Both the position numbers and the translations under genes were made by a program. A stretch of 16,825 bases of DNA from CAZDSS01 sp964508185 (GTDB lineage Bacteria > Pseudomonadota > Alphaproteobacteria > Sphingomonadales > Govanellaceae), in contig CAZDSS010000060.1 in assembly GCA_964508185.1 (NCBI GenBank), positions 1 through 16,825 of the forward strand, given 5' to 3'. The notes below the pieces were generated by a model, which searched no databases, had not been told where the DNA came from, and was given only the letters and a program-made list of their open reading frames with translations. Below are positions 6,285 through 13,240 of the stretch, piece after piece (positions within the stretch are counted from its first letter, which is position 1; every line of letters starts with the position of its first letter).

Positions 6285-6791
6285 TCAGACCAGCCGGTCG
6301 ATCGCCTCGTCGGAGAGATTGCCGGGCACCACCAGGACGGGGATCGATATGGCGCTGATCAGGGGGCCGCTGAAGGCGGAAACCAGGGGGCCGGGATTGT
6401 CGCCGGTGGCGGCGGCCAGCACCAGCACGTGGATTCCGGGATCCTCGTCGATCTGGGCGACGATCTCGTCCTGCAGCTTGCCTTCGCGAATCACGGTTTC
6501 GGCGTCGATATCGGCAAGCTCCCGCACCTTGGCGGCGTAGCGGTCGAGCGTCAGCTGGGCCGCCTCGCGCGCTTCCTCGCGCATGATATGCTCGACCGCG
6601 CGCCAGTGCTGGAAGTCGCCGGGGGGGATCACGTAGAGCAGCACCACGCCGCCGCCGACGCGGGCGGCGCGCAGGCAGGCGAAGCGCAGGGCCGCGCGAA
6701 ATTCGGGGCTGTCGTCAACGACGACCAGGAATTTCCACGGCCGATCCTTGCTGCTGCCCTCGGGACGGCTTTCCGTTCTGTTTTCCAGCAT
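6285..6791 (-). CDS. Universal stress protein (UspA) family
   Basis: Single-domain universal stress protein of 168 residues from the ATG at 6789-6791, which has GGGGA five bases upstream. The N-terminal strand KFLVVVDDSPEFRAAL carries the usual aspartate at the strand end (D26/D27). The C-terminal part, HVLVLAAATGDNPGPLVSAFSGPLISAISIPVLVVPG, corresponds to the nucleotide-binding segment. The canonical ATP motif G-2x-G-9x-G(S/T) is not kept: the glycines are spaced differently and the final S/T is a proline. It may therefore not bind ATP like UspFG-type proteins. The frame is open 20 codons upstream to a TTG, but without a better ribosome binding site. Its function in this organism is unknown; a stress or envelope role is typical of the family. 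Confidence 0.88.
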   Translation of the reverse strand: MLENRTESRPEGSSKDRPWKFLVVVDDSPEFRAALRFACLRAARVGGGVVLLYVIPPGDFQHWRAVEHIMREEAREAAQLTLDRYAAKVRELADIDAETVIREGKLQDEIVAQIDEDPGIHVLVLAAATGDNPGPLVSAFSGPLISAISIPVLVVPGNLSDEAIDRLV

Positions 6792-6920
6792 GAAGTCCCC
6801 GTCTGCCCATGAGAAGCCCAGCGAGATAATTCCAAAAGATGAACGAAGCAAGGGCGGTTGACAATCGTCTTGGGGCGCGGCGGATCAGGACGGGCGTGCC
6901 CGGCGCCCCGAGAATTGACC

Positions 6921-6962
6921 TCAAAAGGAAGCCGCCCGGAAGGCCGAAACCTCCGGGCGGCT
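6921..6962 (-). terminator. Rho-independent terminator of the lipoprotein gene
   Basis: An 11-bp perfect stem pairs 6930-6940 with 6952-6962 around an 11-base loop. On the minus strand it is followed by UCCUUUUGA (6921-6929), a short U-rich tail. It lies 33 bases after the stop of the DUF4136 gene and before the stress protein gene, which therefore needs a separate promoter somewhere in 6792-6920. I saw only weak candidates there, for example TTGTCA with CATCTT 17 bases on. Confidence 0.8.
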
Positions 6963-6994
6963 GCATACGAATTCGCCGATTTTCGCCCTGCGGC

Positions 6995-7585
6995 TCAGTC
7001 GGTGGGGATCTCCACCCGCTGGGTCATGCCGCTCCGTCCCGGGAAATCCTGGAACATGGCTTCGATCATGTAGGGCATCACCTCGGGCAGACGGTTGTCG
7101 CGCCCTTCGCTCACCACCCGACCTTCGAACAGGCGCTCGCCGCCAGGCCGCTCGATGTCCATCTCGAGGCGGCGGGCATAGACCACGTAGGACCGGATGT
7201 CCCGGTCATAGAAACCGGGCGGGCCCCAGCCCCACGGACTGTAGTAATAGGGATGGTACGCGCCGTAGAAGCCCGACGAATAGGAGCGGATGGCGGTGCG
7301 GCCGTCGTCGATGCCGTAGTCCACCCGCACGATGAGGTCGGCCTTGCCCTCGTCGGACGCCGGGCGATAGCCCTGGGCTGCGAGGGCCGAGGCGATCTGG
7401 GCCGAATACTGCCTGAATTCCAGACTGCCCCGCTTGTTCTCGTCCTTGGGAACGATCACGAAGCTTTCACCCGATGGGCGCGGCAGTTGATGGAAGCGGG
7501 CCACATCGGACTGGAACGAACTGGCACAGCCGGCGATCAGCAGGGCGAGCGCCGCCGCGATCAATGTTCCGAATTGTCTACGCAT
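6995..7585 (-). CDS. DUF4136-like outer-membrane/periplasmic lipoprotein
   Basis: Putative lipoprotein of 196 residues from the ATG at 7583-7585, preceded by GGAG at nine bases. The signal peptide MRRQFGTLIAAALALLIAGC ends in a clear lipobox (IAGC, C20), so it should be lipidated. The next residues are ASS, with no Asp at +2, which favours outer-membrane sorting under the E. coli rule. The body has the DUF4136 pattern: FHQLPRPSGESFVIVP, SAQIASALAAQGYRPASDEGKADLIVRVDYG, and RRLEMDIERP with LFEGRVVSEGR near the end. In the middle (about 102-126) is a very aromatic stretch rich in Tyr, Trp, Gly and Pro. No function is known for the family. GTG (7586-7588) and TTG (7592-7594) are alternative starts. 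It is bounded by its own -10 box and a terminator, so it looks like a single-gene unit. Confidence 0.82.
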   Translation of the reverse strand: MRRQFGTLIAAALALLIAGCASSFQSDVARFHQLPRPSGESFVIVPKDENKRGSLEFRQYSAQIASALAAQGYRPASDEGKADLIVRVDYGIDDGRTAIRSYSSGFYGAYHPYYYSPWGWGPPGFYDRDIRSYVVYARRLEMDIERPGGERLFEGRVVSEGRDNRLPEVMPYMIEAMFQDFPGRSGMTQRVEIPTD

Positions 7586-7622
7586 CACATGCAACTCCGA
7601 TCACCCCTCCACCACTCTCGCC

Positions 7623-7628
7623 ATTATA
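7623..7628 (-). promoter_or_regulatory. -10 box (TATAAT) of the DUF4136 lipoprotein gene
   Basis: A perfect TATAAT on the minus strand inside TATATAATGG lies between the trpS stop (7637) and the lipoprotein start (7585). The matching -35 region, about 17 bases upstream inside the end of trpS, is only T-rich (TTTTTA) and weak. Predicted leader about 30 bases. The isolated gene with its own terminator supports a promoter here. Confidence 0.5.
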
Positions 7629-7636
7629 TAGGGTAT

Positions 7637-8644
7637 TCAGGCCCGTAAAAAACCCACAATATCATGAATTTCGGCAAGGATCGGCGCGGCGATGGCGCGG
7701 GCCCGCTCGGCGCCGTCCTTCAGCACGCCGTCCACATAACCGGGATCCTTGGCAAGCCGGCGCATTTCCTCGGAAATGGGGGTGAGCTTGGCGACGCAAA
7801 GGTCGGCGAGCCTGGCCTTGAAGTCGGCGAAGCCGCGGCCCGCGAATTCCTGCAGCACCGCGTCCCGGCTCTTGTCGGACAGGGCCGCATAGATCCCGAC
7901 GAGGTTCGCGGCCTCGGGCCGGCCTTCGAGCTCGGCGACCGTTTCGGGGATCGGCAGGGGATCGGTCTTGGCCTTGCGGATCTTCTGGGAGATGGCGTCG
8001 GCGTCGTCGATCATGGCGATGCGGCTGTATTCGGACGGGTCCGACTTGCTCATCTTCTTGGTGCCGTCGCGCAGGGACATGACCCGGGTCGCTTCGCCGA
8101 GGATGAGCGGCGTCACCTCGGGGAAGAAATCGACCCCGTAGTCGTTGTTGAACTTGTTGGCGATGTCACGGGTCAGTTCCAGATGCTGCTTCTGGTCCTC
8201 GCCCACGGGGACGTGGGTCGCCTTGTAGACCAGGATGTCGGCGGCCATGAGATTGGGATAGACGAACAGGCCCGTGCTCACGTTCTCGCGGTTCTTGCCC
8301 GCCTTGTCCTTGAACTGGGTCATGCGGTTGAGCCAGCCCATGCGCGCGACGCAGTTGAAGATCCAGGCGAGCTCCGCATGGGCCGAGACCTGCGACTGGT
8401 TGAAGATGATGGAGCGCCTGGGATCGACGCCCGCGGCGATCAGGCCCGCGGTCACTTCGCGCGTCTGGGCGCGCAGATCCGCCGGATTCTGGAACACTGT
8501 GATCGCATGCAGGTCCACCGCGCAATAGATGCATTCATTGTCTTCCTGCAAGCCGACCCAGTTGCGGATCGCCCCGAGATAGTTTCCGAGATGCAGGTTC
8601 CCCGTGGGCTGGACGCCCGAAAACACCCGGTTTCTGGTGCTCAT
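7637..8644 (-). CDS. trpS: Tryptophan--tRNA ligase
   Basis: Class I aminoacyl-tRNA synthetase that charges tRNA-Trp in the cytoplasm. The protein has 335 residues, the usual size. The ATP-binding HIGH motif appears as HLGN (18-21) in GVQPTGNLHLGNYLGAIRNW, and the KMSKS loop as KKMSKSDPSE at about residue 197. Between them are the Rossmann-fold and tryptophan-site segments DLHAIT, GVDPRRSIIFNQS and YPNLMAADILVYKATHVPVGEDQKQHLELTRDIA. Start ATG at 8642-8644 with GGAG nine bases upstream. It follows murJ after 75 bases, an arrangement usual in alphaproteobacteria. I found no leader peptide or T-box-like structure upstream. Confidence 0.97.
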   Translation of the reverse strand: MSTRNRVFSGVQPTGNLHLGNYLGAIRNWVGLQEDNECIYCAVDLHAITVFQNPADLRAQTREVTAGLIAAGVDPRRSIIFNQSQVSAHAELAWIFNCVARMGWLNRMTQFKDKAGKNRENVSTGLFVYPNLMAADILVYKATHVPVGEDQKQHLELTRDIANKFNNDYGVDFFPEVTPLILGEATRVMSLRDGTKKMSKSDPSEYSRIAMIDDADAISQKIRKAKTDPLPIPETVAELEGRPEAANLVGIYAALSDKSRDAVLQEFAGRGFADFKARLADLCVAKLTPISEEMRRLAKDPGYVDGVLKDGAERARAIAAPILAEIHDIVGFLRA

Positions 8645-8719
8645 CCGCTCGTTCTCCGGCTTCAGGTTATTGGTTCGCCATGGTTATGGCGCGGCAGCAT
8701 TTAGGCGTCAAGCAAGGCC

Positions 8720-10291
8720 TCAGGGGCGGCGGATCGCCGCAAGATCCGCGCGATTGACGGCGCCGACCAGGATCGCGGAGACGCCGTAGGCAAGGACCCC
8801 GCCGACAACCAGCGCGGCGAGCGCCATGAAGGCAAGCTCCGTCCGCTCGGCGAAGGCGGGGGCGAAAAGGCGCGCCGCGAGATGGACGACGATCCCCATG
8901 AAGACGGAGGCCGCAAGGATCCGTGGCAGGCGGGACATGAGCCGCGCGTCGGCCGCGAAATAGCCCCGCCCGCGGAGGCCCCAGAACAGAAGCCCCGCAT
9001 TGACCCAGGCGGCGGTCGCCGTCGCCAGCGCCAGTCCCACATGCTTGAGCGGGAACATGAGCGCCACATTGAGGGCGAGATTGACCACGAGCGAGGCCAT
9101 GGCGTAGCGAACCGGCGTTTTCGTGTCCTTGCGCGCGAAATAGCCGGGGCTCAGGACCTTCGCCAGGACGTAGGCGGGAAGGCCCAGGGCGAAGGCCCGG
9201 AGGGCCGCCGCGGTCGCATCCGTCATTTCGGGCGTGAAGGCGCGGCCTTCGAACAGCACCTTGACGAGGATCTCCGGCACCACCACCAGGGCGACGGCGG
9301 CGGGGAGCGTCAGGAACAGCGCCATTTCGATCGCCCGGTTCTGGCTGTGCAGGGCGGCGTCGTCATTGCCCGCCGCCACCTGTCGCGACAGCATGGGAAG
9401 AAGCGCCGTCCCCACCGCGATGCCGATCACGCCGAGGGGCAGCTGGTTCAGGCGGTCGGCGTAATAGAGGAAGGCGAGGGAGCCGTCCGCAAGGAAGCCC
9501 GCAAGGAAGGTGTCCATCAGCAGATTGACCTGGAACGCCCCGGCGCCGAGGGCGACCGGCATCATGACGAGAAGAAGCTTCTTCACCTGCGGCGTGAGGC
9601 GCGGCAGGCGGAGCCGCAGCCGCACCCCCTCCCGCCGGCAGGCCACATAGAGCCAGACGAACTGCGCGACCCCGGACAGGCTCACGCCCCAGGCCAGGGC
9701 ATGGGCCGGCGTCTGCCCGGCGCGGCTGAAGAACAGGAGCGAGCCCACCATGAACAGGTTCAGGAGGATCGGGGTGAAGGCGACCGCCGCGAAGCGGTGA
9801 AGGGCGTTCAGGATCCCGCCGAGCAGGGACACCAGGCTGATGAACAGGAGATAGGGGAAGGTGATTCGGGTGAGCGCCACCGCGAGATCGAACTTCTCCG
9901 CATTGTCCACGAAGCCCGCGCCGAGCACCGTCATCACCGCGGGCATGAAGATCTGGCACAGGGACACGAACAGGAGGAGCGACGCGAACAGGGCGGCCAG
10001 CGCCTCCTCGGCGAAGCGGACGGCGGCCGCCTTCTTCTGCTCCGCCGTGGCATCGGGGGGCAGGCCTTCCCCTTCCACCATGCTCGCGAACATGGGGACG
10101 AAGGCGGCGCTGAAGGCCCCCTCGGCGAACAGGCGGCGGAAGAAGTTCGGAAGCTTGAAGGCGAGGACGAAGCAGTCGGCGATCATCCCGGCGCCGAGGA
10201 TGCGGGCCATCAGCACGTCGCGAATGAAGCCCATGATGCGGCTCAGGGCGGTGAGGCCGCCGACGGTGAAGGTGGCGCGAAACAGGGTCAT
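8720..10291 (-). CDS. murJ: Lipid II flippase MurJ (MviN)
   Basis: Integral membrane protein of the MOP exporter superfamily that flips lipid II across the inner membrane for peptidoglycan synthesis. The 523 residues begin with the family signature FRATFTVGGLTALSRIMGFIRDVLMARILGAG and FKLPNFFRRLFAEGAFSAAFVPMF, which contain the conserved arginines of the central cavity (SR, GFIRD, FRRLFAEG). The rest alternates hydrophobic helices, consistent with 14 membrane segments. Other MurJ blocks are YYADRLNQLPLGVIGIAVGTALLP and VLSPGYFARKDTKTPVRYA. Start ATG at 10289-10291, 12 bases after the glnD stop and without a clear Shine-Dalgarno, so translation is probably coupled to glnD. Next downstream is trpS. 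Confidence 0.96.
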   Translation of the reverse strand: MTLFRATFTVGGLTALSRIMGFIRDVLMARILGAGMIADCFVLAFKLPNFFRRLFAEGAFSAAFVPMFASMVEGEGLPPDATAEQKKAAAVRFAEEALAALFASLLLFVSLCQIFMPAVMTVLGAGFVDNAEKFDLAVALTRITFPYLLFISLVSLLGGILNALHRFAAVAFTPILLNLFMVGSLLFFSRAGQTPAHALAWGVSLSGVAQFVWLYVACRREGVRLRLRLPRLTPQVKKLLLVMMPVALGAGAFQVNLLMDTFLAGFLADGSLAFLYYADRLNQLPLGVIGIAVGTALLPMLSRQVAAGNDDAALHSQNRAIEMALFLTLPAAVALVVVPEILVKVLFEGRAFTPEMTDATAAALRAFALGLPAYVLAKVLSPGYFARKDTKTPVRYAMASLVVNLALNVALMFPLKHVGLALATATAAWVNAGLLFWGLRGRGYFAADARLMSRLPRILAASVFMGIVVHLAARLFAPAFAERTELAFMALAALVVGGVLAYGVSAILVGAVNRADLAAIRRP

Positions 10292-10303
10292 GCGGGCAGA
10301 CCG

Positions 10304-13108
10304 TCAGGCTCGTGGCGCGGCGACCGCCTCGGCGCCCGCCCGGCGCCGCTCCCGGCGCTTGCGCGGGCCGGTGCCGAGCGCCTCCATGAGGCGGGCCTCG
10401 ATCACCTTGAGCCGGCTGGGCTGGGTTACCTTGTGGCCGAACAGATCCTTCACATAGAACACGTCGACGGCGCGCTCCCCGTAGGTCGCCACATGGGCCG
10501 ACGCGATCGACAGATTGAGGTCGTAGAAGGCCCAGGCGAGGTCGAACAGAAGTCCCGGCCGGTCGCGGCCGTTCACTTCCACCACCGTATGGCTGTTGGA
10601 GGCGCGGTTGTCTATGAAAACCACCGGCTCCACGGTGAAGATCTCGGTCCGCCGCTGCAGGATGGGCCGCGCCGACAGGATCTCGGCGGGGCGGAGTTCG
10701 CCGCGCAAAGTCTGTTCGATCACCTGCCGCAGCCGGGCGAGCTTTTCGGGCCCGTCCACCGCCTCGCCGTTGGCGTCCTGAATCCAGAAGGCATCGAGCG
10801 CCATGCCGTCCTTGGTGGTGAAGATCTTGGCGTCCAGAATGCTGTCGCCGCAGACGGCGATTGCTCCCGCCAGCCGCGCGAACAGGCCCGGATGGTCCTG
10901 GCAATAGACGGTGACGACTGTCGCCGCGCGGAATTCGTCTACCTGGAACTGGACGGCGATCGGATCCTGCTTCTCGTCCGCCTCCCGCATCATGCGGGCG
11001 TCCGACAGATGGTGCTCGGGCGTGACCGACATCCAGTAGGACGGGTAAAGCCGGTCGAGATGGCGCTCGATCTCGGCCTTGCTCCAGCCCTTGAGCTCGG
11101 CGGCGAGCCGTTCCCTGGCCTCGGCGACGCGGCGGGTATTGCCCGCCTCCGCATGGCCGCCGGTGAGGAGATCCTCGGCCCGGTAATAAAGGTCGCGCAG
11201 AAGCTGGCCCTTCCAGCCGTTCCAGATGGCGGGGCCAACGGCGCGAATGTCGGCGACGGTCAGGATCAGAAGAAGGCGCAGGCGTTCGGGGCTTTTGACG
11301 ATCTGCACGAAGTCGTCGACGGTCTTCGGGTCGGCGACGTCGCGCTTGAAGGCGAAGCTGCTCATGATGAGGTGATGGCGCACGAGCCAGGCCACAAGGT
11401 CCGTCTCCGCCGCCGTCAGCCCCAGTCGCGGGCAAAGCTTCTCCGCGATCTCCGCCCCCAGCACCGAATGGTCGCCGCCCCGCCCCTTGGCGATGTCATG
11501 GAGCATCACGGCCACATAAAGGGCGCGGCGCGCCACCACCTTGTGAATGATGTCCGTTGACAGCGGATGGTCCTCGGAAAGCTCGCCGCTTTCGATGCGC
11601 TCCAGCACGCCGATCGCGCGGATCGTATGCTCGTCCACCGTATAGACATGATACATGTCGTGCTGCATCTGGGCGACGACGCGTCCGAAATCCGGCACGA
11701 ACTTGCCGAAGACACCGGCCTCGCTCATGAGGCGAAGCGTCACTTCCGTCCCCTTGCCGGCGGTCAGGATCTCCATGAAGACCGCGTTCGCCTCCGGATC
11801 GTTCTGGACCTTGCGGTCGATGAGGTTCAGGCTCTGCCGGATGAGCCGCATGGCGTTCGGGTGGATGTCCAGCTCCTGCTGCTGGGCCACGCGGAAGAGG
11901 CGCAGCATGGCGACGGGATCCTTCTCGATCACCGCCTCGCTGCCGATATCGATGCGCTCGTTGTCGATGACGAAGCCGTTGACCACCCGTCGCCGCAGCC
12001 CGAAGCGCGGCATGCGCAGGCGCGGCTTGCGCTTGTGCTGCTCCTCCAGATGGGCGCAGAAGATGCGGGTGAGATCGCCCACGTTCTTGGCGGTGAGGTA
12101 ATAGTGCTTCATGAAGCGCTCGACGCCCTTCGAGCGCGCCCGGTCGGCATAGCCGAGGCGGCGGGCCATCTCCCGCTGCATGTCGAAGGTCAGCCGCTCC
12201 TCCGCGCGTCCCGCCGCGTAATGAAGATGGCAGCGCACGGTCCAGAGGAAATCCTCCGCCTTCTTGAACTGGCGCAGCTCGTCCTCGGAAAAGACCTTGG
12301 CGGCGACCAGCTGGTCCGCGTCCTGCACGCGGTAGAGATACTTGCCGATCCAGAACAGGGTATGGAGGTCGCGAAGCCCGCCCTTGCCTTCCTTGAGATT
12401 GGGCTCCACCACATAGCGGCTGTCGCCCATCTTGCGGTGGCGCTCGTCCCGCTCGGCGAGCTTCTGTTCGACGAATTCGGGGCCGGTGTCGGCGACGATC
12501 TCCCGCTCGAAGCGCTGCTTGAACTGGTCGTAGAGCGCCCGGTCGCCCCAGAGATAGCGGGCCTCAAGCAGGGCCGTGCGGATCGTGAGATCCTGACGGG
12601 CGAGGCGAATGCATTCCTCGACGGACCGGGTCGCATGCCCCACCTTGAGACCGAGGTCCCACAGCATGTAGAGCATGTATTCCACCACCTGCTCCCCCCA
12701 GGGCGTCTGCTTGTAGGGGAGGAGGAAGAGGAGATCGACATCCGAGAACGGCGCAAGCTCCCCCCGCCCGTATCCGCCCACGGCGACGAGCGCCATATGC
12801 TCGCTCTCGGTCGGGTTGGTTGCGGGATAGACATGCTCCAGAATGAAGTCGTAGAGCACGCGGACGATCTGGTCGGTGAGGAAGCACTGGGCCGCCGCGA
12901 TGTCGCGCCCCGTGAAGCTGCGCGAGGACACCGACCGGTCGGCGCGGCCCCGCACTTCCTCGAAGCCGTGGCGATAGGCGTCCTTCAGGATCTGGAGCAG
13001 GGCCGTCCGCCACTGTTCGCGCGGCTTCTCGGCGACCATCTCGGCAAGCGTCCCGATCAGCGCCCGCCGATCGACGATCTGTCTGTGATTCTTGATTGTG
13101 GCGACCAT
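10304..13108 (-). CDS. glnD: Bifunctional [PII] uridylyltransferase / uridylyl-removing enzyme GlnD
   Basis: Nitrogen sensor that uridylylates PII proteins when glutamine is low and removes UMP when it is high. From ATG 13106-13108 it has 934 residues. Domains in order: nucleotidyltransferase with GGYGRGELAPFSDVDLL (111-127, catalytic Asp pair in SDVD); the PII-uridylyl linker domain; an HD phosphohydrolase with VMLHDIAKGRGGDHSVLGAEIA near residue 535; and two glutamine-sensing ACT domains, near 730 (CQDHPGLFARLAGAI) and 840 (GRDRPGLLFDLAWAF). All key motifs look intact. The basic, Ala-rich tail is short. The frame is open 35 codons further upstream to a TTG, but the family begins at MVATIKNHRQIVDRRAL. 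It lies 132 bases after mutS and 12 before murJ. Confidence 0.97.
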   Translation of the reverse strand: MVATIKNHRQIVDRRALIGTLAEMVAEKPREQWRTALLQILKDAYRHGFEEVRGRADRSVSSRSFTGRDIAAAQCFLTDQIVRVLYDFILEHVYPATNPTESEHMALVAVGGYGRGELAPFSDVDLLFLLPYKQTPWGEQVVEYMLYMLWDLGLKVGHATRSVEECIRLARQDLTIRTALLEARYLWGDRALYDQFKQRFEREIVADTGPEFVEQKLAERDERHRKMGDSRYVVEPNLKEGKGGLRDLHTLFWIGKYLYRVQDADQLVAAKVFSEDELRQFKKAEDFLWTVRCHLHYAAGRAEERLTFDMQREMARRLGYADRARSKGVERFMKHYYLTAKNVGDLTRIFCAHLEEQHKRKPRLRMPRFGLRRRVVNGFVIDNERIDIGSEAVIEKDPVAMLRLFRVAQQQELDIHPNAMRLIRQSLNLIDRKVQNDPEANAVFMEILTAGKGTEVTLRLMSEAGVFGKFVPDFGRVVAQMQHDMYHVYTVDEHTIRAIGVLERIESGELSEDHPLSTDIIHKVVARRALYVAVMLHDIAKGRGGDHSVLGAEIAEKLCPRLGLTAAETDLVAWLVRHHLIMSSFAFKRDVADPKTVDDFVQIVKSPERLRLLLILTVADIRAVGPAIWNGWKGQLLRDLYYRAEDLLTGGHAEAGNTRRVAEARERLAAELKGWSKAEIERHLDRLYPSYWMSVTPEHHLSDARMMREADEKQDPIAVQFQVDEFRAATVVTVYCQDHPGLFARLAGAIAVCGDSILDAKIFTTKDGMALDAFWIQDANGEAVDGPEKLARLRQVIEQTLRGELRPAEILSARPILQRRTEIFTVEPVVFIDNRASNSHTVVEVNGRDRPGLLFDLAWAFYDLNLSIASAHVATYGERAVDVFYVKDLFGHKVTQPSRLKVIEARLMEALGTGPRKRRERRRAGAEAVAAPRA

Positions 13109-13240
13109 TCGCGTCCGTCCGTGCCATGCGCACCGGCCATCATGCCTGAACCCGCCCAGGCTGAACTCGCCGTGTCCGTTCCCGAACGTGGCATTCCCTG
13201 AGCCGTCCCGCAAGGGGGGACGATTGCGGCCGGCCGCTTG

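Noticed and set aside
8882..11560. An 892-codon open frame on the plus strand, plus other long frames opposite miaB, glnD, mutS and tsaB
   Set aside because: They lie antisense to genes with complete conserved domains, and their translations are rich in Arg, Ala, Gly, His and Glu with no recognisable motif. This is the usual effect of high GC on stop codons in the opposite strand.
13226..13237. Terminator after mutS at the palindrome GCGGCCGGCCGC
   Set aside because: No loop and no T tract follow, and the gap to glnD is short; a GC-rich palindrome of this size is expected by chance here.
13109..13240. Sigma-54 promoter for glnD at a TGGCAC in 13109-13140
   Set aside because: The TGGCAC has no TTGC at the required -12 spacing. 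The region also lacks a recognisable tRNA or small RNA.
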